Positions 44,313 through 54,330 of a DNA stretch of 64,000 nt are shown here, one piece after another. The stretch's first letter is position 1. Each line of letters starts with the position of its first letter. Position numbers and translations under genes: made by a program. Below the pieces are notes generated by a model that saw only the letters and a list, made by a program, of their open reading frames with translations, was not told the origin of the DNA and did no database searches. This DNA comes from Metellina segmentata (taxonomy: Eukaryota; Arthropoda; Arachnida; Araneae; Tetragnathidae), in the NCBI GenBank assembly GCA_947359465.1, contig OX375882.1, forward strand, positions 54,930,509-54,994,508. The letters run 5' to 3'.

Positions 44313-44481
44313 GAAGTTTGGAGAGTAGGGTGCCAGCTGAGGTGTTGCTTCGTCATCTGACCGTGGTTCAAAATTACGAGGTGATGTCCTTGTATCTTTC
44401 CCTTGAGGTATTGATCCCAGACAGTCGTCAATAGCCCGTTTCGTTGCTCTAGTACGGCGTTAATTAAAAATTACCAATTAT
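44313..44481 (+). repeat. SINE 3' half fragment
   Basis: GAAGTTTGGAGAGTAGGGTG, CATCTGACCGTGGTTCAAAA and TTGCTCTAGTACGGCGTTAA match the SINE 3' half. Confidence 0.85.
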
Positions 44482-44592
44482 TGACCTGAGATGAAAAAGT
44501 TTAAAATCTCTGCTCCTTGCAGGAAGTTATACTTTCCTGATAAAAAGTTTTAGTGGGTGTTGGAAACATACTTCTACTGTCTCATCCCCCGA

Positions 44593-44930
44593 TGGTAATT
44601 TTAGTTAACGTCGTACTAGAGTAACACAACGGGGTATTGACGACGGTCCGGGATCAATCCCATAAGGAAAAGATCCGAGGACAACACCTCGTAATTTTGA
44701 ACCACGGTCAAATGACGAAGCAACACCTGAGCTGGCACCCCACTCTCCAAACTTCCACACCAACCCAAAGTGAGGACTTTCGGCCCCGACAGATTTAAGG
44801 TGCACCAGCCGCCTCTACACCATACACTTACAAACATCCATGCCCGGACCCGGATTCGAACCAGGAATCTTCCGATCTGGAAGCTAACACCTTAACCACT
44901 ACACCTAAACCACTATACCGGTTGATCGGC
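44593..44930 (-). repeat. tRNA-derived SINE, head type A, full length
   Basis: All parts are present. The head region is locally duplicated: CTTAACCACTACACCTAAAC then CACTATACCGGTTGATCGGC, a duplicated A-box segment. Frames of 66 and 73 codons inside it are SINE-derived. Confidence 0.92.
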
Positions 44931-45253
44931 ACAGAATTTTGGGAATTAGTTCATGTGTGCCTTGAGATGAAATTGTTTAAAATTTCTGCTCCCGGCAGCA
45001 AGTTGTACTTTCCTGATAAAAAATTTGAATGTGTGTTGGAAACATACATATTTTTTTTATTCATCCCCCCGATGAGTCCATAGAAGTGTTTCTATAGAAT
45101 AGTGAAATGGTTACTGAAGAGTTTCAGTAACAATTTCAACTCCATTTTAACAATGCAATATTACGTGTGGTAAAAGTAGTAAATGGTCGAAGTAAATAAT
45201 AGAAAGAAGAAAAGAAAAACAAACCCAGTTTTTTTTTCACCGGCATAATAGAA
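44931..45253. other. AT-rich spacer
   Basis: A ~90 bp stretch after 44937 (GGGAATTAGTTCATGTGTGC, TGAGATGAA, TTTAAAATTTCTGCTCC) repeats 44285-44580, so the SINE cluster shares a duplicated flank. Confidence 0.6.
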
Positions 45254-45566
45254 TGACGTCACATGCGTGTTTTGGGGCGTTTATATTCATTGGGCTATTG
45301 CGAAGCCATGAATTCCGAAAAACTCGTTTCTGGTGTGTACAGACAAACTCTCGCTTTGAATTTTCGTGATTAACTCACGGCCGAAGTACTTCTACGTAGC
45401 AGGTGGTTTTCAGAAAGAAAATACCACATTGTATTCGTTTTCAGAGTTCATGCATCCCTTGTGTGTTTGGGCCTATCGCCTTAATCGATTGTGTTCTTGT
45501 TACACGCGCTAAGAAAAGTGCATGTTCTCACTCGTGATTTTCGACAGGAGGATTAAAGTCTAGTAA
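45254..45566 (+). promoter_or_regulatory. Candidate promoter and non-coding first exon with CRE
   Basis: A perfect CRE, TGACGTCA, lies at 45254-45261, followed by an inverted CCAAT-like ATTGGG and TTTATATTC. The next ~250 bp is GC-richer than its surroundings and ends in AGTAAG|GTAAGTCC, a strong donor at 45567. No long frame is present, so this would be a 5' UTR exon on plus. The next exon was not found. Inference from motifs only. Confidence 0.35.
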
Positions 45567-45578
45567 GGTAAGTCCAGC

Positions 45579-45617
45579 CGAAGACCATCGTGTAAACGGA
45601 GGCTGGAGAACGTTAAA
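45579..45617 (+). repeat. SINE internal fragment
   Basis: AAGACCATCGTGTAAACGGA and GGCTGGAGAACGTTAAATCT duplicate a segment found ~130 bp further on in the following SINE. Confidence 0.6.
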
Positions 45618-45640
45618 TCTGTCTTTGCATAAAATGTGCT

Positions 45641-45978
45641 GGCTGTGGTAGCTCAGTTGGATTGACTAGCAACCAGATGGTTGTGAGTTCGAATCTAACC
45701 AAAGACCGTTGTGTACAAGGGGCAATACAATATTACACCGGTGTAATATTGTAACGGCTGGTGCACGTTAAATCTGTCGTGGCCTCCAATGTCCTCATGT
45801 TGGCGTGATGTGGAAGTTTGGAGAGTGAGGTCCCAACTCAGGCCTTTTTTCATCTGACCGTGGCTCTAAATTAAGTGGTATTGTCCTCGGATCTTTCACT
45901 TCGGGTTTGATCCCGGACCGTCACCAATAGCCCGTTGTGTTGCTCCAGAGTGACGTTGATTACAAAAATGCCAAGTAC
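45641..45978 (+). repeat. tRNA-derived SINE, head type B, full length
   Basis: The best type B head: GGCTGTGGTAGCTCAGTTGG (A box) and GTGAGTTCGAATC (B box). The shared body follows (GGTGCACGTTAAATCTGTCG, GGAAGTTTGGAGAGTGAGG, CGTCACCAATAGCCCGTTGT). Between head and body, 45727-45752 holds an inserted 26-bp perfect palindrome not seen in other copies. Confidence 0.93.
45727..45752. repeat. 26-bp perfect palindrome inside SINE
   Basis: The half-site ACAATATTACACC meets its exact reverse complement with no spacer. It interrupts the head-body junction (AAGGGGC...GGCTGGTGCA). Confidence 0.95.
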
Positions 45979-45982
45979 CCAA

Positions 45983-46128
45983 GTGGTGTGGAAGTTTGGA
46001 GAGTTGGCTGCCGGCTCAGGTGTTGACCTCGTTATTTGACAATGGTTCAAAACATACGAGTCCTTCTATCTTTCCCTTACGGATTGATCCCGTGGTTTTA
46101 CTTTGGTGCAACGTAATTAACTACCTAC
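45983..46128 (+). repeat. SINE 3' half fragment
   Basis: GTGGTGTGGAAGTTTGGAGA, GGCTCAGGTGTTGACCTCG and GCAACGTAATTAACTACCTA follow the tail of the full SINE directly. Confidence 0.8.
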
Positions 46129-46160
46129 GTCTGTGTCAAGTTTAGTTTTGGATGTGACAG

Positions 46161-46355
46161 GACTGCCGTCATTTGACTATCAGGTTCATAAATACAGGAC
46201 TCGATAAAACAGTGGTTCATGCTTTCTTGCGTGCTGGGACCAATCTCGATGCTTCTAGAAAATCTTTCAGGTTTGATTCCCCCCTGGGTGTATTTTCGGT
46301 AGGCATGTTTTATCTTGAAGATGGAAAGTGGGTCTTTAGTAATATAACTGGATAA
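46161..46355 (+). CDS. Unrecognised short frame after possible acceptor
   Basis: A frame without ATG starts after GTGACAG|GAC (a weak acceptor) and runs to TAA, containing VVHAFLRAGTNLDASRKSF and GMFYLEDGKWVFSNITG. The residue mix looks protein-like, but no family is recognised and the polypyrimidine tract is poor. A terminal exon, a transposon scrap or chance are all possible. Confidence 0.2.
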   Translation, partial: DCRHLTIRFINTGLDKTVVHAFLRAGTNLDASRKSFRFDSPLGVFSVGMFYLEDGKWVFSNITG

Positions 46356-46389
46356 ATTTTTATTTCTTCAAAAACATCCATTTTGTAAA

Positions 46390-47500
46390 AAATCATTTAC
46401 CATTTGCCATTCTGTAATAAACCTTTCGAATAATAGATCAGGCCTATATGCCACTCTGCAGTGAAAATTTTGATTAATGGATCATTTTCCTTTCAAACTC
46501 TCAAATAAACCTCTTGGATAATAGATGTTTTTATCTCTACCATACTAGAATAAACATTTTGTATTAGACTGTCTATATTTGCTACTAAGCAATAAACCTT
46601 TTGGATTAGACTGTCTACCTTTGCTACTAAGCAATAAACTTTTTGGATTATTGATTATCTACCTATATTTCACTAAACAATATAACTATTTTAATAATAG
46701 ATAACTTACCATTCCCACTCTACTGTAAACGATGTAGATAATAAATCATTTACCTATACCACTCTACAATAAACATTTCAGCTAATAGATCATGTACCTA
46801 TATGCTACTGTACAATGAAAATTTTGACTAATAGATAATTTTCCGTTCAAACTCTCAAATAAACCTCTTAGATAATACATGATTTTATCTCTGCCATACT
46901 AGAATAAATATTTTGAATTAGACAATCTACCTTAACTACTAAGCAATAAACCTTTTGGATTAGACTGTCTACCTTTGCTACTAAGCAATAAACCTTTTGG
47001 ATTATTGATTATCTACCTATATATTTCACTAAACAATATACCTTTTTTTTAATAATAGATAACTTACCATTCCTATTCTACCGTAAACGATGTAGATAAT
47101 AAATCTTTTACCTATACCACTCTACAATAAACATTTAGGCTAATAGATCATGTACCTATATGCTACTGTACAATGAAAATTTTGACTAATAGATAATTTT
47201 CCGTTCAAACTCTCAAATAAACCTCTTAGATAATACATGATTTTATCTCTGCCATACTAGAATAAATATTTTGAATTAGACAATATACCTTAACTACTAA
47301 GCAATAAACCTTTTGGATTATTGATTATCTACCTATACGTATATTCTACTAAACAATAAACCTTTTTTTAATAATATATAACATACCATTCCCACTCTAC
47401 TGTAAACTATGTGGATAATAAATTATTTACCTATACCACTGTACAATAAACCTTTGGAATAATAGATAATATACCTTAGCCACTGTATAATAAACCTTTT
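46390..47500. repeat. Higher-order satellite, 354/358-bp units of ~35-45 bp monomers
   Basis: Monomers follow the scheme 'CTACTAAGCAATAAACCTTT TGGATTATAGATTATCTACC'. A higher-order period shows when ATTTTGAYTAATRGAT plus CTCTCAAATAAACCTCTT recurs at 46467, 46821 and 47179 (354 and 358 bp). Monomers continue after the SINE at 47501-47803 to about 47912. Confidence 0.92.
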
Positions 47501-47803
47501 GGTAGGCCGTAGATTAACGTCACATTGGAGCAATATAGCAGGCTATTGGCTACGGTCTGGCATCAGTCCCGAAAGGAAAGATCCAAGGACAACACCTCGC
47601 AATTTGAACCAAGGTCAGATTATGAGGACAATACCTGAACTGGCACCCCACTCTTCAAATTCCATATCACTCCAACGTGGGAACATTTCAGGTCATAACA
47701 AATATAACGTTAACAAGCATCCACGTACACGATGGTCTTCGTTTGGATCGAGGTTTGAACTCGCAACCCTCCGGATGCAAATCCACTACGCTACAAACCA
47801 GGC
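47501..47803 (-). repeat. tRNA-derived SINE, head type B, inserted in satellite
   Basis: The body and a type B head (B box RC GGTTTGAACTCGCAACC) interrupt the satellite, whose monomers resume on the right (CCACTCTACAATACACTTTT). The 114-codon frame over it is not a gene. Confidence 0.85.
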
Positions 47804-48081
47804 TTTTAAGCTGTACCATTCCCCCAAACCTTCTAATTTATAGAGCATTTACATTCGCCACTCTACAATACACTTTTGGGGTGATAGATCGTTTATCTTC
47901 GCCACTCTACATAAAGTGCAAAATTCAATTCAAACCGGCATACTTCTTCGGGGCGAAGTCAATAAACTGGGCCCATCGGACTCATCTTTGCATGCGAGAC
48001 AAACAAAACAATTCAGCAGCTTCCTTTGGACTGCCGCACGAAAATCGTGTTCGAGCACCGAAAAACCGAAACATCACTTAC

Positions 48082-48330
48082 TCTGCTTAATGTCCGTATT
48101 TTCGTCTTTCTCAGAAAACAAAAAGCTCGGCTTTTACGGCCACGCTTCGAGAACCGCCGCATTCGATGCAGATTAACGCATTAAGCAGCGATCCTTCCGC
48201 GTTGGTAAGCCCGCCATGCCTGCATCGGCAATAATAATAAACGGACATAACATCCGAACGTCACGTATTGCTCGTAAAGAATCCCTTTGTGCAGACACTT
48301 TTGTGACAGGCATGGCTAGGAATGCGAGCC
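48082..48330 (-). promoter_or_regulatory. Candidate non-coding first exon with splice donor
   Basis: A GC-rich unique patch (about 47920-48330). On minus it ends GACATTAAGCAGA|GTAAGTGATG, a strong donor at 48081. Upstream it contains GACGTTCGGATG and GATGCAGGCATGGCGGG. No ATG frame survives to the donor, so it would be 5' UTR. Inference from composition and a single splice signal. Confidence 0.3.
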
Positions 48331-48444
48331 CACATGAAAAGACATCATTGAGAGGATTGTAAATTTATGCGCAGAACAGGGAATAATGCGTCTGCAAACT
48401 ACTGCTTTGACTTTACGGCTTCGTTGTAATTGTTCTCATGGTGG

Positions 48445-49035
48445 ATCTTTTCATGTAGTTGCCAGCTCAGGACTATGGACGTGAAGTATAAGTAGAGTGA
48501 GCATTGCGATTGAGAAGATCTTTGCATTTAGTTGCCACCTCAGGACCATGGACGTGAAATATAAGTAGAGTGAGCATTAAGATTGAGAAGACCTTTGCAT
48601 GTAGTTGCCACCTCAGGACCATGGACGTGAAATATAAGTAGAGTGAGCATTGCGATTGAGAAGACCTTTGCATTTTGTTGCCACCTCAGGACCATGGACG
48701 TGAAATATAAGTAGAGTGAGCATTGCGATTGAGAAGACCTTTGCATTTAGTTGCCACCTCAGGACCATGGACGTGAAATATAAGTAGAGTGAGCATTGCG
48801 ATTGAGAAGATTTTTGCATGTAGTTGCCACCTCGGGACCATGGACGTGAAGTATAAGTAGGAGTGAGCATTGCGATTGAGAAGATCTGTGCATGTAGTTG
48901 CCACCTCAGGACCATGGATGTGAAATATAAATAGAGTGAGCATTGCGATTGAGAAGACCTTTGCATTTAGTGGCCACCTCAGTACCATGGACGTGAAGTA
49001 TAAGTAGAGTGAGCATTGCGATTGAGAAGATCGTC
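48445..49035. repeat. 73-bp minisatellite, ~8 units
   Basis: The unit is TTGCCACCTCAGGACCATGG, ACGTGAAATATAAGTAGAGT, GAGCATTGCGATTGAGAAGA, CCTTTGCATGTAG (73 bases). It contains AAATATAAGTAGAGTGAGCA, closely like the TATA-containing motif of the 330-bp promoter-like repeat. Overlapping minus frames of 66-117 codons are artefacts. Confidence 0.96.
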
Positions 49036-49100
49036 AAAATATGCGACCAACATGTCTAATAGTAGTCGTGTGACTACTCTGCGAAAAATTGAGTTGGTTG

Positions 49101-49393
49101 GCAGGTGGGTATTTTAATTTACGTCACGCTAGAGTAACACAACGGGTTATTGGCTGTAGTCAAACCCGAAAGGAAAGAACCGAGGACAACGCGCAATTTT
49201 GAACCACGGTTTGATGACAAGACCAACACCAGAGCTGGCAGCCCTCTCCAAACTTCCACGCCCAGCCAACGTGAAGACATTTGAGGTCACGACAGATTCG
49301 ACGTGCCCCAGCATCCTTTGTACACGACGGTCTTTGGTTGAAACTCGCAGCCCTTCGGTTGCTAATCCGTTGCTCTACCAACCGAGCAAACGA
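49101..49393 (-). repeat. tRNA-derived SINE, head type B
   Basis: GCTGGCAGCCCTCTCCAAAC, CCACGCCCAGCCAACGTGAA, CACGACGGTCTTTGGTTG and a head ending ...CTACCAACCGAGCAAACGAG. The tail is GGTGGGTATTTTAATTTACG. Confidence 0.85.
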
Positions 49394-49795
49394 GGTCTGA
49401 ATGGTGTGACAGATTGGGCATCTTATCGACTCGTTTGGCAGTGTAACATCTTATGACAGGATAGGTTTGTGAATGCTCATTTCTCAAGAGTGGTGTGACA
49501 AAATGGAGAATTCAGTAATATCTACAGTGTGATGACATTTTAGGTCACGACAGATTCAACGTGCAACAGCACCCTTTGTGCACGACAATCTATGGATGAA
49601 ACTCACAACCTTCCAATTGGTCATCGGTTACTCTTTCAACCGGGCTATCAAGACCTGAATGGGTTGGAAAATTTGGCATCTTATCAACTCGTTTGGCGGT
49701 GTAACATCTTAAGACAGGATAGGTTTGTGAATGCGCATTTCTTAAGTGGCGCGGCAAAAATGATGAATTTAGTAGTATCCACAATGTTGCTTTGA
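49235..49795. repeat. ~290-bp direct duplication carrying a SINE 5' part
   Basis: The first unit (about 49275-49530) and second unit (about 49540-49795) share a SINE head-proximal part plus flank: ATTGGGCATCTTATCGACTCG / TTTGGCATCTTATCAACTCG, then GTGTAACATCTTAWGACAGG and ATAGGTTTGTGAATGC. The SINE and its flank were copied together after insertion. Confidence 0.85.
49531..49654 (-). repeat. SINE head-half (duplicated copy)
   Basis: GGTCACGACAGATTCAACGT, CACGACAATCTATGGATG and CTCTTTCAACCGGGCTATC are part of the 290-bp duplication. Confidence 0.8.
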
Positions 49796-49799
49796 CCCA

Positions 49800-49990
49800 T
49801 CAGATGATAAATCAATGAATGAAACTTTTATCGTCCCGTGTACCAATCACATGATGGATGTAAGGTTCCACCCAACAGACGAAAGAAGTCTAAGGGTCAC
49901 GTTACTACTAGTTTTGGTCACATGATCCTGGGTACATAAAAGGTTATCTTTGCTAATTTCCGTTTTATTTTTCTTCTGTGTTAGGGACGC
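49800..49990 (-). repeat. Promoter-like repeat, inverted copy 4
   Basis: On minus it reads CCTTTTATGTACCCAGGATC, ATGTGACCAAAACTAGTAGT, GTGACCCTTAGACTTCTTTC and CATCATGTGATTGGTACAC. Same order as 31441-32110. Confidence 0.75.
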
Positions 49991-50535
49991 GAGACGATAA
50001 TAATCAGTAAAGTGTTTTTATTTTCTAAAAAATTATACTGTATATAATTTAAAGCCTGTTGCTGTTGAGAAAAAGCTGTTAATGGAGAAGCAGGTGACAA
50101 AATTTATGCTTTACTGATAAAAGTATTAAGAAAATGAATCGAGGAAAACACATTTTGAACCTTACCTACACACACATGTGTCGTTAGGATTATTTATATG
50201 CTACTGATATGATACCGTTATACACTCCAAGACAAAAAAAGGTTGCACCTGGAGGGGATTGTCCGAATGCAATGAAATTTACAAGGTTGGTAAAGTGCTT
50301 ATGAATGAGTACGAACTCTTGCATTTTCGTAAAACAATCTTGGTGGTACTCAAAATCATACGCACTTTAATGTATATTCCACAGTGAACAGTTGAATTGA
50401 GAAAGTGATACCAATCTCTAGCAACATGTTTAAGAAGCCCTGTGGTAACAAATTCTGCTTCTACCCCTATCACAGCTTCCCTATTCGTTGCCGCTCAGCC
50501 TCAAAAACCGTCGTCGTTAGCTCATATTTGTGTAT
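49991..50535. other. Unannotated stretch
   Basis: No gene or recognised repeat. Confidence 0.4.
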
Positions 50536-50585
50536 TTACTTGGATTAACGTCGCAATGAAGCAACACTGTGAGCTATTACTCTTA
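50536..50585 (-). repeat. SINE 3' end fragment
   Basis: TTGGATTAACGTCGCAATGA then AGCAACACTGTGAGCTATTA. Confidence 0.6.
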
Positions 50586-50589
50586 CTTG

Positions 50590-50730
50590 GCTTGATAAAC
50601 GAGATATCTCGTCACAACTAGAAAACAGACCAGAACTTTATTTCGTCATTCGCCTCGACAATTCTTGATGACGAGATATCTCGGCATTTCCAAAGTTTGT
50701 AAGATATCACGTCGAAACTGCCTGGAGGTT
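50590..50730 (-). repeat. Dispersed palindromic-core repeat, locus 7
   Basis: AACGAGATATCTCGTCACAA, ACAGACCAGAACTTTATTTC and TGATGACGAGATATCTCGGC: about three diverged units. Confidence 0.75.
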
Positions 50731-51689
50731 TAAATTAAAAAAATTAGTCATCTTGAAGATATAAGCCAAACAGAACGTCTTCATCATACAAAGCTGAAGA
50801 AATAGCGTTTAATTTTATCGAGAATTGTGGCACAACACACCAAAGCGTGATTAGGATACAATCAAATTTAATGAAAAGCTAGTTTAAGTGAGAATTAGCT
50901 GGCACGCCTTGGCCCAGTTTCTCCCGGTTATCTGAGGAGAGGGCAAAAGTGTAAATTCTCAAGTTTGATTAGACTACGTAAGGGGAAGAATTTATGGGAA
51001 TGAGTACAAATTAAGAAATAAGTTGTTCTAAAATTCATAGCAAATGCACAATAAGCTTATCCCGGACTAGCTGATACCCCGTTGTGTTGTTCCAATGCAA
51101 AGTAAATAAAACTACCTTCCTGATCACTTCCCGATGAAGAGATTTGCTATGTTTTAACGTCAAATTTTATTATTGCAATCTCTGAAAACAATATATTAAT
51201 AAAAGGACGAAATAACAAGCTAATGGTTGTTATTTCATCGACTAAATGAAGAAACTCATAGTCTGACAAAGACATTTGCAGTACATGTTTGAAAACAATT
51301 AGCTTTTCCATAAAAAAAATAATAGGCATTTTGAACTTACATTTGTTTCAAACCTTTTACAATATGAAAATGCATTTCTCACTATCATGAAAATAAGAAT
51401 TTAGGTGTCCATGGAGAAACCTTAGTTAATAATATTTTGCTTTACGCCGCCGATTTTTTTTTTCTTGTTAAAAAACGATCTTTAAAACTTAATCTATCTT
51501 CAATCTATCTCTGTATTTTCCTATCACTTTGAAATGGTGTGAATAATTTACATTTTTTTTCTTTACTTTTCTACATTTGTTATATTTAAATGCTAATTCC
51601 ATAAATCCAAAACATTTCAAAGGATTGTAAAGAAGGTTATTTTTTACTTACAAATTATTTACCTAAGCAGTCACCTTCCCCCCCCCATC
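50731..51689. other. AT-rich stretch with a SINE tail fragment
   Basis: At 51056-51115, TTATCCCGGACTAGCTGATA and TGTTGTTCCAATGCAAAGTA come from a plus SINE tail. Otherwise nothing is recognisable. Confidence 0.5.
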
Positions 51690-51945
51690 CAAATCTCCAC
51701 ACCACGCAGAGGATATTTAAGGCCTCGATATATTTAACATGCACCAGCCCCCTTTGCTCACTGCGGTATTTGGTTGGATACGAACTCACAACCCTACTTC
51801 TTACTGTACAAACTGGGCAACCGTGGTCCAATTATTCAACGGATTCCGAGGAACACTACGATCTTCGGTTGGATGGAGTTTCAAACTCGCAACCCTCTGG
51901 TTGCCAATCCGCTATTTAACCGATCAGGGATCATTGGCCCAGAAA
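51690..51945 (-). repeat. SINE with duplicated head region
   Basis: GCACCAGCCCCCTTTGCTCA and GGTTGGATACGAACTCACAA are followed, ~80 bp on, by a second GGTTGGATGGAGTTTCAAAC and CAACCCTCTGGTTGCCAATC. The head-proximal part occurs twice. Confidence 0.75.
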
Positions 51946-51952
51946 TACCCTG

Positions 51953-52046
51953 GTAGGTAGGTATGTTAACTTACGTCGTACTGAAGAACACAACGAGCTA
52001 TTGACGACAATCCGGGATCAATCCCACAAGGAAAAAATCCGACGGA
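51953..52046 (-). repeat. SINE tail fragment
   Basis: GGTAGGTATGTTAACTTACG and TCGTACTGAAGAACACAACG, then GATCAATCCCACAAGG. Confidence 0.8.
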
Positions 52047-52062
52047 AGTATTTTGGGAACGT

Positions 52063-52388
52063 AAGGTAAATTTAGTTAACATCGAACTAGAGAAACACAA
52101 TTGTCTAGTGACGACGGTCCGGGATCAGTCCCCTAAGGGAAACATCCGAGCACAACACCACGTAATTTTGAACCACGGTCAGATGACGAGGCAACATCTG
52201 AGCTGGCATCCACTCTACGAACTTCCACGCCAACCCAACGTGAGGACTTCCGGCCACGACAGATTTAAGGTGTACCAGCCGCCTCTACAACATACGTTTA
52301 CAAACATCCCTGCACTGACCGGGACTCGAACTAGGAACCTTCCGATCAAGAGGCTGACACCTTAACCACAAGACCGGTTGGTCGGCCC
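52063..52388 (-). repeat. tRNA-derived SINE, head type A, full length
   Basis: The tail AAATTTAGTTAACATCGAAC runs through the body to the head (B box RC GGGACTCGAACTAGGAACC). The terminus is GGTTGGTCGGCCC. Confidence 0.9.
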
Positions 52389-53036
52389 GAAGTATCTTGG
52401 ACTTCAGACTGTATCCCAGGGTAACATCTCCACGCAATCCCAGAATGGCACGAAAACATATCAAGAAAGAGTAATTTTACCCTACTGTCTGCTTTATACC
52501 AACATAGAAATACTGCCCAATTATAAGTATATCCTGTTGTGTTACTTTTCATAGAAATCGAATGAGTCCAATCAGGAAATGCTGTTAGTTGAACATTGCT
52601 GAGTGTTCTACTTAGATGCTGAGTAAGGATGATCCGTTGAAATTGGATGACGGCGATTAAAAGTGCTTAGTAAGATTGCAACAGCTGTGACGTTTCAGAT
52701 GCTCTTCAGTATTACGTGCAGAATGCAGAGAAATATTAGATAGAAATCTGATTGCAACACATAGGAGGATCATTACCGCGATTTAGGATTGGGCTCCTTC
52801 TTTTCAGCATTCCCAGTAGGAGCTATCCCCTATTTTGATCAAGGTGCATTTTACATAAATCGTTGAAGTCCTTTCCCATCCACACCCAACAGTAATATTG
52901 TGTTGATGCAAAAGGTTTTGTAAAATTATTTTGACAAAAATTGAAGAATATTTTTTCTTTACTAAAAATTTCTTTTAATCAATATAGTATGTGCCGTTTT
53001 ATTCGATAACTTAACTCCATCTCTCCGCTAACTGCA
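52389..53036. other. Unannotated stretch
   Basis: Nothing recognisable. Confidence 0.4.
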
Positions 53037-53037
53037 T

Positions 53038-53368
53038 GCCGACTAACCGGTATAGTGGTTAAGGTGTTAGCATCTAGATCGGAAGGTTCCTGGTTCGAAT
53101 CCGGGTCCGGGCATGGATGTTTGTGAACGTATGGTGTAGAGACGGCTGGTGCACCTTAAATCTGTCGTGGCCGAAAGTCCTCACGTTGGGTTGGTGTGGA
53201 AGTTTGGAGAGCGGGGTGCCAGCTCAGGTGTTGCTTCGTCATCTGACCGTGGTTCAAAATTACGAGGTGTTGTTCTCGGATCTTTCCCTTAAGGGATTGA
53301 TCCCGGACCGTCGTCAATAGCCCGTTGTGTTGCTCTAGTACGACGTTAACTAAAATTACCATTACCAT
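53038..53368 (+). repeat. tRNA-derived SINE, head type A, reference copy
   Basis: Best-preserved type A copy in plus orientation. The head is GCCGACTAACCGGTATAGTG then GTTAAGGTGTTAG (A box TAGTGGTTAAGG). The B box is TGGTTCGAATCCGGG. The body includes GGTGCACCTTAAATCTGTCG, TGGCCGAAAGTCCTCACG, TTGATCCCGGACCGTCGTC. The tail is TACGACGTTAACTAAAATTA. The RNA polymerase III boxes and a 331-bp length fit a tRNA-derived SINE. Confidence 0.95.
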
Positions 53369-53373
53369 CTAAT

Positions 53374-53470
53374 CCATACACTTCAGACATCCGTGCACTG
53401 ACCCGGATTCGAACCAGGTACCTTCCAATCTAGAGGCTTACACTTCAACCATCAGACTGGTTAGTCGGCC
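53374..53470 (-). repeat. SINE head-only fragment (type A)
   Basis: GACCCGGATTCGAACCAGGT and TAGAGGCTTACACTTCAACC, ending GGTTAGTCGGCC. It abuts the tail of the preceding plus-strand copy. Confidence 0.85.
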
Positions 53471-53911
53471 TCGACGTTTAAGAGGTTCTTGCAATTCATG
53501 TGAACTACCAGAACCAAAAAATCTAGCTACGCAGCAACTGAAATGTATTCTAACCGGTGTTCCCTGCTTTTCGATGTCGGACGCTAAGTTACGTAAGCAT
53601 TACAAAGGCAAATGGGAACTGCGTTCATTAATAAAAATTAGCCTGAAACTGAAGACTGTATAATCATGAGACCACTTCCGTTAACTACCTTCCTGTACAT
53701 CCGGAATTACAAGTGGTTTCGTTTTCAAAACTAATTGCGGCTGATGACCTCGTCACGAAAACCCCATCTTTAATTTTTTTCTATGTTTCGAATGGTTATT
53801 TGTTTTTCGTAAAGATTGTTTTATGTCCTCAAATTATTTTCCCTTATGAATCATGAGATACTATTCACTCTTCCTCCAAATGGTAACAATCTTGAAAAGA
53901 TTGGTAATGTT

Positions 53912-54235
53912 ATGGTAATTTCAGTTAACGTCGTACTAGAGCAACACAACGGGCTATTGACGACGGTCCGGGATCTGTCCCTTAAGGGAAAGATCCGAGG
54001 ACAACACCTCGTAGTTTTGAACCACGGTCAGATGACGAAGCAACACCTGAGCTGCACCCCACTCTCCAAACATCCACACCAACCCAACGTGAGGACTTTC
54101 GGCCACGACAGATGTAAGGTGTACCAGCCGCCTCTACACCATACGCTTACTAACATCCATGCCCGGACCCGGATTCGAAACACGAACCTTCCGATCTAGA
54201 GGCAAACACCTTAACCATTATACCGGTTGGTCGGC
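53912..54235 (-). repeat. tRNA-derived SINE, head type A, full length
   Basis: All segments are present, from TCAGTTAACGTCGTACTAGA to TATACCGGTTGGTCGGC. The 127-codon frame covering it is SINE-derived. Confidence 0.93.
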
Positions 54236-54330
54236 TTTAAAGATTGGTTGACTTGGTTTTTATGGTGCAATGTCAATAGAAGGAAAAGACTGCACCCAAT
54301 GCACGGGATGGGGGAAAGGGGAGAGAAGAC

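Noticed and set aside
45641..45713. Possible functional tRNA gene
   Set aside because: A and B boxes are good, but the sequence continues into the SINE body and the same head recurs at other SINE copies, so it is a SINE head.
48473..48988. Overlapping minus frames of 66-117 codons
   Set aside because: They are readings of a 73-bp minisatellite in rotating frames, with no coding signal.
53038..53110. Possible tRNA gene (second head type)
   Set aside because: Same reason: it is the head of a recurrent SINE.
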